Part shown: one piece after another, positions 15,938 through 24,112 of the stretch
How the letters are laid out: every line of letters begins with the position of its first letter
Numbering within the stretch: the first letter of the stretch is position 1
DNA from: Actinocatenispora sp963815125
Lineage (GTDB): Bacteria; Actinomycetota; Actinomycetes; Mycobacteriales; Micromonosporaceae
Reading direction: 5' to 3'
Assembly (NCBI GenBank): GCA_963815125.1
Contig: CAWFFM010000002.1
Span: 186,001-250,000 of the forward strand
Length of the DNA: 64,000 nt
Program-made: the position numbers and the translations under genes
Notes under the pieces: model-generated
Told to the model about the DNA's origin: nothing
Database searches by the model: none
The model's input: the letters and a program-made list of their open reading frames with translations, nothing else

Positions 15938-17866
15938 TCATGAGGCGGGATGCAGGGTCCCGGTGAAGGTCCTCCAGTAACGGAGGTCGTCCTGCCAGCT
16001 GGCGTCAGGTGCGGTCCACATGAGGCCATAAGCCTTGTGGCTGCTGGTCACCACGCCACGGTTGATCACGTGGAGCCTGCCATTGTCCCCGGCGTAGGTG
16101 AACTCCCAGTCGGCGGCCTTGACGAAGTAGTCGACCGCATGGATGCTGATGCGCCGGTAATCGGACCAGCCGTACTTGCGCTGCGCCTCCTGCTGCGTCC
16201 AGTCCGCGACCGGATCCGATTTCGGCTGATCGGTCTGGTCGACCATCAGCTTGCGGCTACTGTGCGGATCCCGGACGTAGAGAAGTCTGCCGTCGTGCGA
16301 GATGTTCCAGCCATTCGGGACGGCGATCGAGAATCCGCTCGGATCGTGGTACCGGTGGAAGCCGGCAGGGATGCCGGCGGCCGTCGACGGTGAGGACGCA
16401 CTCGACGCTGAACTGCTCGCGCTGGGCCTGCCGGTGCCGGAGCGATGCGTGGTGGGGTGCGGTGAGGAGGAATGCCGGTCGGCGCCGCCCGCGGCAGGGG
16501 CATCGCCTGAGCCGGAGCTGTCGTTGTTCTGGAGCGCTCGTACGACCAGCACGACGCCCACCACGAGAACCAGCGCCACGGCTGCGGCTGCGTACCAGAG
16601 CGGCCGGCGCCGTGGCCCGGTCCGCAGTGCGGCGGTATTGCCCGGACGCTCGGCGGTGGATCCGACCCGGCCGGCCGACGCGGGCCTGACGCGGGAGGCG
16701 CCGGGTGCGGCCGGCGTCACCGGGACCGGGCGCTGCTCGGGTGCCGGTGCGGTGGTGGGTGCCGGTACAGGCTCAGGATCCTCGGCCCTGCTCGACCCCG
16801 GCGCGTCGTCACCCTGCTCGGCGTCCGGTGGCGTGGCACCGGGGACCTCGTCGACCAGCGTCGGCCACCCGTCGGCGGAGTTGCGCAGGCCGGAGACAGC
16901 ACTGCCGGATGGTGTGTCGGGGCCGGCCGGCGTCGTGCGCCGTGCCGCGCTCCGCCGCGTCTGTGCGCTCGCCTGCCGTAGCAGGGTGATCGTACGGTCG
17001 GCGTCGATCCGTTCCTCCGGGTCACGCCGCAACAGACCGTTCAGCACCGGGGTCAGTGCGCCGGCCCGGGTCGGTGGATCGACCTCCTCGGTGACGATGG
17101 CGGTCAGCGTCGCCAGCGCCGAGCCCCGGTCGTAGAGCGGTCGGCCCTCGACTGCCGCGTAGAGGGTCGCGCCCAGCGACCAGAGATCGGCTGACGGGCC
17201 GCCGGACTCGCCCCGGGCACGCTCGGGCGCGATGTAACCGGGCGCGCCGAGCAGGATCCCCGACCGGGTCAACGACGGGTCACCCGAGATGGACGCGATA
17301 CCGAAATCGGTGAGGATGACCCGGTCGGTGGACCGGATCAGCACGTTGCTGGGTTTCACATCCCGGTGCTGGATGCCTGCCTCGTGCGCGGCGCGCAGCG
17401 CCTTCACCAGCGCCAGGCCGATCTGGGCGGTCCGTTCGGGGGAGAGCGGGCCGTCCTCGGCCACGATCTGCTCCAGTGACCGGCACGGCAGGTATTCCAT
17501 CACGATCCAGGGCCGCTCGTCCTGACGGACCACGTCGTAGACGGTGATGACGTTCGGATGGTTGATGCCTGCCGCGGCGCGGGCCTCGCGCAGGCTGCGT
17601 TCCACCGCCACCTCGCGCTCGTGGGCGTTGAGGACGCCCGGCAGCCGGACCTCCTTGACCGCGACGTCACGGCGCAGGACACCGTCCCTGGCCCGCCACA
17701 CGGTGCCCATGCCACCTTCGCCGATGACCTCGGCCAGTTCGTACCGGCTACCCACGACCATTCCGGGCATCGCCTGTCCGGCGGTCATCTGCGAAGGACC
17801 CGGGAGATCGTCGCCGACAACATGACGACCAGGGTACATACCGGGTGAACGCCCGTCCGAGGTCAC
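15938..17866 (-). CDS. Membrane Ser/Thr protein kinase (PknB-like)
   Basis: 642-residue receptor-type Hanks kinase. The kinase domain spans about 40-300: glycine loop GEGGMGTV (49-56), ATP-Lys K71 in VAVKEV, catalytic HRDVKPSN (167-174), DFG (187-189), and APE near 213. A Pro/Ala/Thr-rich linker, a single membrane helix (about 424-444), a Ser/His-rich stretch and a C-terminal extracellular domain of about 150 residues follow. There are no PASTA repeats, so the sensed signal is unknown. The start may be the GTG at 17866 or the internal ATG at about 17839. Confidence 0.9.
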   Translation of the reverse strand: MTSDGRSPGMYPGRHVVGDDLPGPSQMTAGQAMPGMVVGSRYELAEVIGEGGMGTVWRARDGVLRRDVAVKEVRLPGVLNAHEREVAVERSLREARAAAGINHPNVITVYDVVRQDERPWIVMEYLPCRSLEQIVAEDGPLSPERTAQIGLALVKALRAAHEAGIQHRDVKPSNVLIRSTDRVILTDFGIASISGDPSLTRSGILLGAPGYIAPERARGESGGPSADLWSLGATLYAAVEGRPLYDRGSALATLTAIVTEEVDPPTRAGALTPVLNGLLRRDPEERIDADRTITLLRQASAQTRRSAARRTTPAGPDTPSGSAVSGLRNSADGWPTLVDEVPGATPPDAEQGDDAPGSSRAEDPEPVPAPTTAPAPEQRPVPVTPAAPGASRVRPASAGRVGSTAERPGNTAALRTGPRRRPLWYAAAAVALVLVVGVVLVVRALQNNDSSGSGDAPAAGGADRHSSSPHPTTHRSGTGRPSASSSASSASSPSTAAGIPAGFHRYHDPSGFSIAVPNGWNISHDGRLLYVRDPHSSRKLMVDQTDQPKSDPVADWTQQEAQRKYGWSDYRRISIHAVDYFVKAADWEFTYAGDNGRLHVINRGVVTSSHKAYGLMWTAPDASWQDDLRYWRTFTGTLHPAS

Positions 17867-18138
17867 GTCCGATCATCGGGCGATCACCGGACGTTTGTCC
17901 TGTCCGTGTTGCTGACGGTATGTCTCGTCCGTCGGGCTGAGTCGGCCGTTCCTGGTGCAGGCGTGGGCACCGCCTGTGACCGAGTGGTGCTGGTCTCTGC
18001 CTCGGGCTGTCCAATACCCGACCGCCGAACCGGCAGGGGATCGTGTCCGTCGAGGTACAGGCGGTGCGGGCAGATACCGTTCCGACATCACCTCGGTGCT
18101 CCGCCCGACGAGTGATGGTTTGCCCTTCCTTTCCTCGC

Positions 18139-18144
18139 TAACCT
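18139..18144 (+). promoter_or_regulatory. -10 element of leaderless degV-like gene
   Basis: TAACCT ends 7 nt before ATG 18152, and no ribosome binding site precedes that ATG. The spacing predicts transcription starting at or next to the start codon. Confidence 0.45.
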
Positions 18145-18151
18145 CCAGATC

Positions 18152-18994
18152 ATGAGCCAACGCGTCGCGATCGTCACCGACTCCACGGCTTCGTTGCCTT
18201 CCTGGGTGGCCGAGGAGCTCGCGATCCAGGTGGTGCCGCTGAAGGTCCGGATCGGCGACCGCGTCGAGAACGAGGACCGCATCGAGCACGCGGAGCTGGT
18301 CGTGGCGCTCCGACAGGAGACACCGGTCTCCACTTCGGAGCCGGACTCCTCGGCGTTCTTCTGGACCTACCAGGGGCTGGCGGACGCCGGGGTCGAGGAG
18401 GTCGTGTCCATCCACATCTCCGGCCGACTGTCCGGGACCTGCGAGTCCGCCCGGGCGGCCGCCGCGCGTGCCAGCATCCCTGTCCATGTGATCGATTCCT
18501 TGACCAGCGGAATGAGCCTGGGGTTCCTGGCGATCGCGGCTGCGCAGGCGGCCCGGTCGGGTACCGCGGCAGCGGACATTGCGGCGACGACCACCAGCCG
18601 CCGGCCGGAACACGCCGAGCTGATCTACGTCGACACCCTGGAACATCTGCGCCGCGGTGGACGTATCGGCGCGACCTCGGCGCTGGTGGGCACCGCGCTG
18701 TCGATCAAACCGCTGCTCACCATCGCTGAGGGCGAGGTGCTGCAGGTGGCGCGGGTGCGGGGTGCGCAACGTGCGCTGTCGCGTCTGGTCGACATCGGCA
18801 AGGCCACGGCGGCCGGCCGCAAGCTGGACGCGGCCGTCGAGCACGTCGACGCCCCGGCGCTGGCAGAACAGCTCGCCGAGCTACTGCGTGCCCGGTTGCC
18901 GCAGCTGCGCGAGGTGCTGGTACTTCCGGCGAGCGCGGTACTCGCAGCACATGTCGGACCGGGTGCGGTCGGTATCGCGCTCGCCCCGTACTGA
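18152..18994 (+). CDS. DegV family fatty-acid-binding protein
   Basis: 280-residue DegV/FakB-like protein. In FakB the protein presents a fatty acid to the kinase FakA; here no FakA-type kinase gene is adjacent. Diagnostic parts are the N-terminal VAIVTDSTASLP, the TSEPDSSAFFWTYQGL region, and ISGRLSGTCESARAAA with the Ser/Arg that hold the carboxylate. VHVIDSLTSGMSLGFLAI and LEHLRRGGRIGATSALVGT follow. Length and motif order are complete. It is divergent from the Ser/Thr kinase, with a 285-bp gap that holds no other gene. Confidence 0.9.
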   Translation: MSQRVAIVTDSTASLPSWVAEELAIQVVPLKVRIGDRVENEDRIEHAELVVALRQETPVSTSEPDSSAFFWTYQGLADAGVEEVVSIHISGRLSGTCESARAAAARASIPVHVIDSLTSGMSLGFLAIAAAQAARSGTAAADIAATTTSRRPEHAELIYVDTLEHLRRGGRIGATSALVGTALSIKPLLTIAEGEVLQVARVRGAQRALSRLVDIGKATAAGRKLDAAVEHVDAPALAEQLAELLRARLPQLREVLVLPASAVLAAHVGPGAVGIALAPY

Positions 18995-19080
18995 CCGACG
19001 ATGTGGCACCCGCCAGTGGCGCGAAATCTCGTTGTCCGTGTCGGAGCGGCTGCGTACTCTTCCTTCTGTACAACGGACCT

Positions 19081-19156
19081 GCGGGTGTAGCTCAACTGGC
19101 AGAGCAGTGGTCTCCAAAGCCGCGTGTTGTGGGTTCAAGTCCTGCCGCCCGTGCCA
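19081..19156 (+). tRNA. tRNA-Trp (anticodon CCA), divergent, with encoded 3' CCA
   Basis: The full cloverleaf folds by hand. The acceptor is GCGGGTG / CGCCCGT, including a G1-U72 wobble and a U6-G67 pair. The D-arm is GCTC/GAGC. The anticodon stem is GTGGT/GCCGC with loop CTCCAAA and anticodon CCA at 19114-19116. The T-arm is GTGGG/CCTGC with loop TTCAAGT. The discriminator is G73, and CCA is encoded (19154-19156). The usual bacterial tRNA-Trp has A1-U72, so this looks like a divergent or second isoacceptor. It is not followed by secE-nusG as in many actinomycetes. Confidence 0.88.
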
Positions 19157-19336
19157 TGTTCCCGTTGCGGAACAGCGAATGTCCATAGTGGATCGAAGAG
19201 TCGTGTCTCACCGGACATGACACCAGGGCCGCTGCGTGCGGCCACACCAGCGCCGGCGACTGGCCGCCGGCCGGGGAAACGGTGCCGACGTGGGTCGTCC
19301 GCGGCACGGTCCGGCCGCCCAGGCGCCGCGCTGAGC

Positions 19337-19370
19337 CGGGGCCGGCGGGTGCTACCTCCCGCCGGCCCCG
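19337..19370. terminator. Strong bidirectional hairpin terminator
   Basis: Perfect 13-bp stem (C19337 to G19349 pairing with C19358 to G19370; core GGGGCCGGCGGG / CCCGCCGGCCCC) with an 8-nt loop. It lies between the rightward tRNA and the leftward L12-CTD gene and can end both transcripts. Confidence 0.7.
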
Positions 19371-19404
19371 ATGATCTGCCCTGGTCCCGGCTGCTGCCGG
19401 TCGG

Positions 19405-19737
19405 TCACAGGCCGCGCTGCCGGGCGATCGCCTCCACAGCGTCCTTGGCCTCCTTGAGACCGGTGCCGGTCTGTTCACGGTAGATCTTGATGGCGCGGAA
19501 CTTGTTGCTGAGTATCAGTTCCCGGACCACATCGGCTGACGGGGGCACGGTCCCGTCGAGGGAGCGGGGGGCCGGACCCGGCGTGAACTCGGTGATATCG
19601 AGCTGGTTCATGATCAGTGCGAGCCTGCGTTCGATCACCTTGAGACGACGGGAATCGCGCGAATGCTGACTGCTCAGTACGGCGATCGCGAGGATCAGCG
19701 CACCCAGGCCGAGTACGGTCAGATATCCCTCTGTCAT
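19405..19737 (-). CDS. Membrane-anchored protein with ribosomal L7/L12 C-terminal-like domain
   Basis: 110-residue protein: an N-terminal membrane helix (YLTVLGLGALILAIAVLSS), a basic coiled segment (RRLKVIERRLALIMNQL), and a C-terminal domain. The last part matches the bL12 CTD pattern, KFRAIKIYREQTGTGLKEAK followed by DAVEAI, the surface that in bL12 binds translation GTPases. It is not ribosomal bL12, as it lacks the N-terminal dimerisation domain. It lies 54 bp downstream of the ribosomal protection GTPase on the same strand, so a link with a translation factor is tempting but unproven. The start is ATG 19737. Confidence 0.75.
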   Translation of the reverse strand: MTEGYLTVLGLGALILAIAVLSSQHSRDSRRLKVIERRLALIMNQLDITEFTPGPAPRSLDGTVPPSADVVRELILSNKFRAIKIYREQTGTGLKEAKDAVEAIARQRGL

Positions 19738-19791
19738 GGCCGGTATTGAAGCACGCCGGTCCCGCATCTGCGTCGCCTACCGGTCCGGCCG

Positions 19792-21810
19792 TCACCCGGA
19801 CTGGACCCGTCGAACGACACGCAGCAGATACTCCCTGCGGTTGAGCGGATTGTGGTCGGTACGGGACCGGGTCGGCACCGGACCGCGCACCGGCCGGTAA
19901 CGGTGGAACGAGCACTCCAACACGCCCTCGCCGCGGGTCAGCGCCGGTAGGCGCTGTTCCAGCTGATGTACCCACGCTGCGGGGATCTCGCCCTCCATCG
20001 TGCAGGTCCCGTCGTGCAACGCCGGGACCTCCGGGATCGCGGACAGCCCGGCCAGGACCGGAAGTACGGATCCGACCGTGTCCGCGGGAAGCTCGAGGCG
20101 GAACCGGTGCATCGGTTCGTACACCGTGGTGCCGGCCTCCTTCAGCGCCTCCAACAGGATCAACGGCGTCAGGTTACGGAAGTCCGCGGCGGTGCTGGAC
20201 ATGCTGCGGTCGAAGACCCCGCCGGAATGACTCTGCCGGGCCCAGTAGCCAGACCGGATCATGCTCACCACGCAGTCGGTGACCTGCCAGCCGTGGACCC
20301 CCTGCCGCAGGGTCGTGTGTACGGTCTCCTCGACCGCGCGGAAGAACGAGTACGGCATCGAGCCCAGTTCCACCTCCAGGCGGAACTCGACCCCGCTGCC
20401 GACCGGCCCGGGATCGATCCGCAACCCGACGGTCGCCAGGAACGGATTGGGTGGTGTGTCGATCACCTCGACGGCGGCACCGGTGCCCGCAGGTCGCTCG
20501 ATGCAGATCGTGGTGCTCTCCCGGAAGCTGACCCCGATGCCGAACTCGTTCGCCAGGGTCGCCTGGATGATCTCCTTCTGCACCTCACCGTAGAGCGAGA
20601 CGGAGGTCTCCTGCCGTACGTCGTCGCGCCGGAGATCGATCAGCGGGTCCTGCTCGGCCAACTGGGTCAGCGCGGCGTACAGGGCTCCCCGGTCGGCCGG
20701 CCGGTCGGGCAGTACGACCGTCTCCAACGTCGGTGGAGCGAAGTGGTGGCGCCCGGTGCCGGTGCCCGGCCCGAGGATGTCGCCGACCCGTACGTCGATC
20801 AGGCCCCGCAGCAGCGCGATATGCCCGGCGCTGACAGCCCCGCACCGTACCGTCGTGCCGTCGGCGAACACGCTGATCGCGGTGACCTTCGCCGCCGGAC
20901 GAGGCGCGCCCGCCCCGGTGCCGGTGGCCGGTCGGAACTCCAGCCGGTCGCGGACCCGTACGGTGCCGGAGAACATCCGCAGATAGGCGATCTTCTCGCC
21001 GGCTGTACCCCGTTCGACCTTGAAGACCGTGCCGGTGGCGGCGCCGTCCTCCTCGCCGGTGCTCACCGGCAACAGTCCGGTGACGCCGGCGAGCAACGCG
21101 TCGACCCCCGCGCCGGTGATGGCTGAGCCGAAGTACACCGGATGTACCAGTGCGCGGCGGGTCTGGTCGGCCAGAGTCGTACGGAGTCGGAGGTAGGTCA
21201 CCGAGGTGGCGTCGGTGACGTATGCCTTGAGTAGCTCGTCGTCGTGCTCGGCAAGTATGTCGAGCAGTTGCGCGTTGAACGAGCCATTCTCGGCGGTGTA
21301 GGCCAGGTAGTCGGCGGCGCGGGTACCGACGTCGTACGCGGTCCCCATCGAGACGGCCGTTCGGGTCAGCGTGCTGCGGATGCTGGCCAGCACCCGCGTG
21401 CAGTCGGCGCCGGCCCGGTCGATCTTGTTCACGAACATTAGGACCGGAATGCCGAGCCGCTGCAGCGTGCGCATCAGTATCCGGGTCTGCGCCTGGACGC
21501 CCTCGACGGCCGAGACGACCAGTATGACCCCGTCCAGTACGCCCAGCACCCGTTCCACCTCGGCGATGAAGTCGTGGTGCCCAGGTGTGTCGATCAGGTT
21601 GACCGTGACGCCGTCGACGACGAACGACACCACGGCGGAGCGGATGGTGATGCCGCGTTGTCGTTCCAGTAGCAGGGTGTCGGTGGTGGTGCTGCCGGCA
21701 TCGACGCTGCCGAGCTCGTCGATGACACCGACGGTGTGCAGCAGTCGTTCGGTCAGGCTCGTCTTACCGGCGTCGACATGCGCCAGGATTCCCAGGTTCA
21801 ACGTGTGCAT
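19792..21810 (-). CDS. TetM/OtrA-like ribosomal protection GTPase
   Basis: 672-residue EF-G paralogue of the tetracycline ribosomal-protection type. G motifs are AHVDAGKTS (G1), the RGITIRSA switch region, DTPGHHD (G3) and NKIDRAG (G4). Domains II to V follow, with the domain IV region carrying VTDCVVSMIRSGYWARQ and the end RREYLLRVVRRVQ. The 640-670 residue length and absence of EF-G-specific insertions match TetM/OtrA. Chromosomal actinomycete members may protect from tetracyclines or other drugs, and resistance is not proven by sequence. The start is ATG 21810, with AAGGGA 11 nt upstream. A leader ORF overlaps it. Confidence 0.88.
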   Translation of the reverse strand: MHTLNLGILAHVDAGKTSLTERLLHTVGVIDELGSVDAGSTTTDTLLLERQRGITIRSAVVSFVVDGVTVNLIDTPGHHDFIAEVERVLGVLDGVILVVSAVEGVQAQTRILMRTLQRLGIPVLMFVNKIDRAGADCTRVLASIRSTLTRTAVSMGTAYDVGTRAADYLAYTAENGSFNAQLLDILAEHDDELLKAYVTDATSVTYLRLRTTLADQTRRALVHPVYFGSAITGAGVDALLAGVTGLLPVSTGEEDGAATGTVFKVERGTAGEKIAYLRMFSGTVRVRDRLEFRPATGTGAGAPRPAAKVTAISVFADGTTVRCGAVSAGHIALLRGLIDVRVGDILGPGTGTGRHHFAPPTLETVVLPDRPADRGALYAALTQLAEQDPLIDLRRDDVRQETSVSLYGEVQKEIIQATLANEFGIGVSFRESTTICIERPAGTGAAVEVIDTPPNPFLATVGLRIDPGPVGSGVEFRLEVELGSMPYSFFRAVEETVHTTLRQGVHGWQVTDCVVSMIRSGYWARQSHSGGVFDRSMSSTAADFRNLTPLILLEALKEAGTTVYEPMHRFRLELPADTVGSVLPVLAGLSAIPEVPALHDGTCTMEGEIPAAWVHQLEQRLPALTRGEGVLECSFHRYRPVRGPVPTRSRTDHNPLNRREYLLRVVRRVQSG

Positions 21811-21874
21811 CAAGCGTCATGTCCCTTGAATAGGCGAAAGATCCCCTCTGGTTGGACATGAACGCTGCTCGCAT
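21764..21874 (-). CDS. Putative leader peptide overlapping the ribosomal protection gene
   Basis: A 36-codon frame starts at ATG 21874 with a good ribosome binding site (AGGGAG, 7 nt spacing) and ends at TAA 21764. It overlaps the first 47 nt of the resistance gene in another frame. The N-terminus reads MRAAFMSNQRGSFAYSRDMT. Its translation would cover or re-expose the AAGGGA site of the downstream gene, the arrangement expected for drug-induced translational attenuation. It could still be a chance frame, since the peptide has no known family. Confidence 0.4.
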   Translation of the reverse strand: MRAAFMSNQRGSFAYSRDMTLDAHVEPGNPGACRRR

Positions 21875-22007
21875 CGTGTTCTCCCTGGTCAGCCGGCTGT
21901 TATCGGCAGTAGAGCAGAACGCTCGGCGGTCGGCAACCGATTTGCCGCCGTACGGGTCCGCCGGCGGTACGGCGATGTGCGCGGTTGTGCCCGCAGTACC
22001 GGCAGGC

Positions 22008-22013
22008 TAGCGT
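22008..22013 (+). promoter_or_regulatory. -10 element of leaderless GNAT gene
   Basis: TAGCGT lies 7 nt before GTG 22021, with no ribosome binding site between. It was used to choose the start of the acetyltransferase. Confidence 0.5.
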
Positions 22014-22020
22014 GCGGGCC

Positions 22021-22506
22021 GTGCAGATCAGGGATTTCCGCGCGACTGACTGGGCCGCGGTGTGGCCGATCGTCCGGGATGTCGTACGGGCTGCGGACAC
22101 CTTCGCCTTCGACCCGGCGATGACCGCCGAGCAGGCACGCGGCATCTGGGTCGAGTCGCCGCCGGGGCAGACCGTGGTGGCGCTCCACGATGGCCGGGTG
22201 GTGGGTACGGCGAAGATGGGACCGAACCGTCCAGGTCCCGGATCCCATGTGTCGACCGCGAGTTTCATGGTGGCCGCCGACGCCCGGGGCCGCGGTGTGG
22301 GCGGCGCGCTGTGCCGCTTCGCCCTGGACTGGGCACAACGCAAGGGCTACGCGGGTATGCAGTTCAACGCGGTGGCGGAGTCCAACCGCCATGCCGTCGC
22401 GCTGTACCGGCGGCTCGGCTTCACCATCGTCGGTACCGTCCCGGGCGCCTTCGCCCATCCGGTGCAGGGCCGGGTGGGGCTGCACGTGATGTACCGGCAC
22501 TTCTGA
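22021..22506 (+). CDS. GNAT N-acetyltransferase
   Basis: 161-residue acetyl-CoA-dependent acetyltransferase. The N-terminus IRDFRATDWAAVWPIVRDVV is typical. The acetyl-CoA pyrophosphate loop is the segment VAADARGRGVGGALCRFALD (motif A), followed by FNAVAESNRHAVALYRRLGF (motif B). It resembles the phosphinothricin/RimI-like group by layout, but the substrate is unknown. It starts at GTG 22021 by the leaderless promoter. The next gene is also a GNAT but of a different subfamily, so they are not a simple tandem duplication. Confidence 0.88.
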   Translation: MQIRDFRATDWAAVWPIVRDVVRAADTFAFDPAMTAEQARGIWVESPPGQTVVALHDGRVVGTAKMGPNRPGPGSHVSTASFMVAADARGRGVGGALCRFALDWAQRKGYAGMQFNAVAESNRHAVALYRRLGFTIVGTVPGAFAHPVQGRVGLHVMYRHF

Positions 22507-22552
22507 GTCCACCGGGCGCGAAAATCCGCAGCGCCGGCCGGCCGGTTACGGG

Positions 22553-22558
22553 TACGGT
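22553..22558 (+). promoter_or_regulatory. -10 element of leaderless RimJ-type acetyltransferase gene
   Basis: TACGGT lies 8 nt before ATG 22567, with no ribosome binding site in between. It is the second of three consecutive genes with this arrangement. Confidence 0.45.
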
Positions 22559-22566
22559 GTCCGGCG

Positions 22567-23145
22567 ATGCTGACTCCGAAGTACCCACTGCGCACCGCAC
22601 GGCTGCTGCTGCGGCCGTACGCCGAGACCGATTTCGACTTCCTGTACTCACTGGTGTCGCGCCCGGAGGTCGCGCGGTACACCTACTGGTCGCCGCGTAC
22701 CCGGGAGGAGTCCGTCGTCGCACTGGAGCAGCGGATGACCCAGGGCACGTTGCATGCCGAGGGCGGACATCTGGTGGTGCTGGTCGCGCTGCAGGAGACC
22801 GGGGAGCCGGTCGGTGACGTCCAGCTGCACTGGACCAGCCGGGAGCACCAGCAGGGCGAGATCGGCTATCTGATCCATCCCGGACACGCCGGCAACGGCT
22901 ACGCGACCGAGGCCGCCGAGGTGATGCTCCGGCTGGGATTCGAGGAACTCGGGCTGCATCGGATCGTCGGCCGGGTGGACGGTCGCAACGTCGCCTCGAC
23001 GCGGGTACTGGAACATCTGCGGATGCGGCGCGAGGCATGCCTGCGGCACAACGAGTTGGTCAAGGGTGAGTGGACCGACGAGGTGGTGTACGCGATGCTC
23101 GCGGAGGAATGGCAGGCCCATCGGGCAGGTACGCCGGCGCATTAG
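22567..23145 (+). CDS. RimJ/RimL-type GNAT acetyltransferase
   Basis: 192-residue acetyltransferase of the Acetyltransf_3 (RimJ/RimL) type. The start LRTARLLLRPYAETDFDFLY is the typical N-terminal strand-helix. The segment GEIGYLIHPGHAGNGYATEA is motif A, and LHRIVGRVDGRNVASTRVLE is the family hallmark. It may acetylate N-termini or a small amine; this is not resolvable. The intergenic distance to the upstream GNAT is 60 bp, with its own promoter-like TACGGT. Confidence 0.9.
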   Translation: MLTPKYPLRTARLLLRPYAETDFDFLYSLVSRPEVARYTYWSPRTREESVVALEQRMTQGTLHAEGGHLVVLVALQETGEPVGDVQLHWTSREHQQGEIGYLIHPGHAGNGYATEAAEVMLRLGFEELGLHRIVGRVDGRNVASTRVLEHLRMRREACLRHNELVKGEWTDEVVYAMLAEEWQAHRAGTPAH

Positions 23146-23148
23146 CAT
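23143..23148 (+). promoter_or_regulatory. -10 element of leaderless methyltransferase gene
   Basis: TAGCAT overlaps the stop of the preceding gene and lies 6 nt before ATG 23155. No ribosome binding site is present. Confidence 0.45.
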
Positions 23149-23154
23149 GGCCTG

Positions 23155-23835
23155 ATGCGGACAGTCGATGGTGCTGCTGGGGCGCGGCAGGTGGCGGTCG
23201 GGGCACGGGCGACCTACGACGCGATCGCCGCCGCGTACGACGCTCAGCTCGGCGCGGAGCTCGACGGCAAACCACTGGACCGCGCGTTGCTCGATGCCTG
23301 CTGCGAACTCGCCGACGGCGGCACCCTGGCCGACGTCGGTTGCGGTCCCGGGCACATCACCCGCCACCTCGCCGCCCGGCACGACGACGTACTCGGTGTC
23401 GACCTGTCACCGGCCATGGTGTCGATCGCCCGGCGTCGGGCACCCGACCTTCCCTTCGTCGCCGGATCGATGCTGCACCTGCCGTTCCCGGACGACTCCT
23501 GGGCCGGTGCGGTGGCGATGTACTCGATCATCCATCTGCGCCCGGACGAACGGGCCACGGCCTGCCGCGAGATGGCCAGGGTGTTGCGTCCGGGGGCCAA
23601 CCTGCTGGTCGCCTTCCACATCGACAGCGCCGAGTTCGCCGCGGGCGAGGCGAACCATCTCACCGACTGGTTCGGTGAATCCGTGGAGCTGGACGGATTC
23701 TTCCTGGATCCAGGCACCGTGGAGGCGGACCTGGAGGCAGCGGGATTCGTCGTCACCGCACGGCTGCAACGACAACCGGACACCGCGGTGGAGTACCCGA
23801 GCCGCCGCTGCTACCTCCTCGCCCGGCACCCCTGA
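23155..23835 (+). CDS. Class I SAM-dependent methyltransferase
   Basis: 226-residue methyltransferase with a clear motif I, LADVGCGPGHITRHLA. Motif II (VLGVDLSPAMVSIARRR) and motif IV/post (PFPDDSWAGAVAMYSIIHL) follow. It resembles the UbiE/Methyltransf_11 group. The substrate is unknown. The start ATG 23155 follows TAGCAT by 6 nt, indicating leaderless expression. It is followed at once by a strong hairpin. Confidence 0.88.
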   Translation: MRTVDGAAGARQVAVGARATYDAIAAAYDAQLGAELDGKPLDRALLDACCELADGGTLADVGCGPGHITRHLAARHDDVLGVDLSPAMVSIARRRAPDLPFVAGSMLHLPFPDDSWAGAVAMYSIIHLRPDERATACREMARVLRPGANLLVAFHIDSAEFAAGEANHLTDWFGESVELDGFFLDPGTVEADLEAAGFVVTARLQRQPDTAVEYPSRRCYLLARHP

Positions 23836-23868
23836 CCGGAGACGTCCCCGGCCGGCGGACGTCTCCGG
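23836..23868 (+). terminator. Hairpin terminator of the methyltransferase
   Basis: Perfect 12-bp stem CCGGAGACGTCC / GGACGTCTCCGG with a 9-nt loop, beginning directly after the stop codon at 23835. Confidence 0.75.
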
Positions 23869-23882
23869 CTGTGGACGGCGGG

Positions 23883-24002
23883 TCAGCCGGCTCCGCCGGC
23901 CACGGGCGTGTCGTCGATCTCCTCGCCGTGCTCCTGCGCCAGCCGGGCCGGCAGGCGGCGACGGAAGCCGAGATAGCCGAGCAGGGTCAGGACGACGATC
24001 AC
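23883..24002 (-). CDS. Possible 39-residue single-helix membrane peptide
   Basis: A short leftward frame starting GTG 24002 encodes one membrane helix (VIVVLTLLGYLGFRRRLP) and a charged acidic tail (LAQEHGEEIDDTPVAGGAG). The hydrophobic-then-basic arrangement is protein-like, and codon third positions are GC-rich. There is no convincing ribosome binding site. It may be a real small protein downstream of the dehydrogenase, or the C-terminal relic of a longer gene cut at about 24001. Confidence 0.3.
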   Translation of the reverse strand: MIVVLTLLGYLGFRRRLPARLAQEHGEEIDDTPVAGGAG

Positions 24003-24112
24003 CCCGGCGCACCGAACTGACCCACCTCGTCGACGAACTCGACGCGCTGATCCGGCCCTACCTGAGTGCGACCCGAGAAGATCCACCGCACGATGCCGAG
24101 ACCGTACACCTC
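24003..24112 (+). pseudogene. Fragment of an unidentified protein (gene relic)
   Basis: The rightward frame from 24005 reads RRTELTHLVDELDALIRPYL and then SATREDPPHDAETVHL, which looks like the C-terminal part of a real protein. It has neither an upstream start with coding character nor a continuation after the dehydrogenase stop. The pattern recalls the ends of some small winged-helix regulators, but this is only a resemblance. It abuts the relic-like peptide on the other strand at about 24001, as if a deletion joined two gene ends. Confidence 0.3.

Noticed and set aside
16246..17025. Short frames over the Ser/Thr kinase linker as separate genes
   Set aside because: They arise from the Pro/Ala/Thr-rich linker read in other frames and have no starts or domains.
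19081..19156. Assuming the canonical tRNA-Trp-secE-nusG-rplKA-rplJL ribosomal cluster
   Set aside because: The adjacent L12-like gene is a membrane protein on the opposite strand, and secE, nusG and other ribosomal genes are absent.
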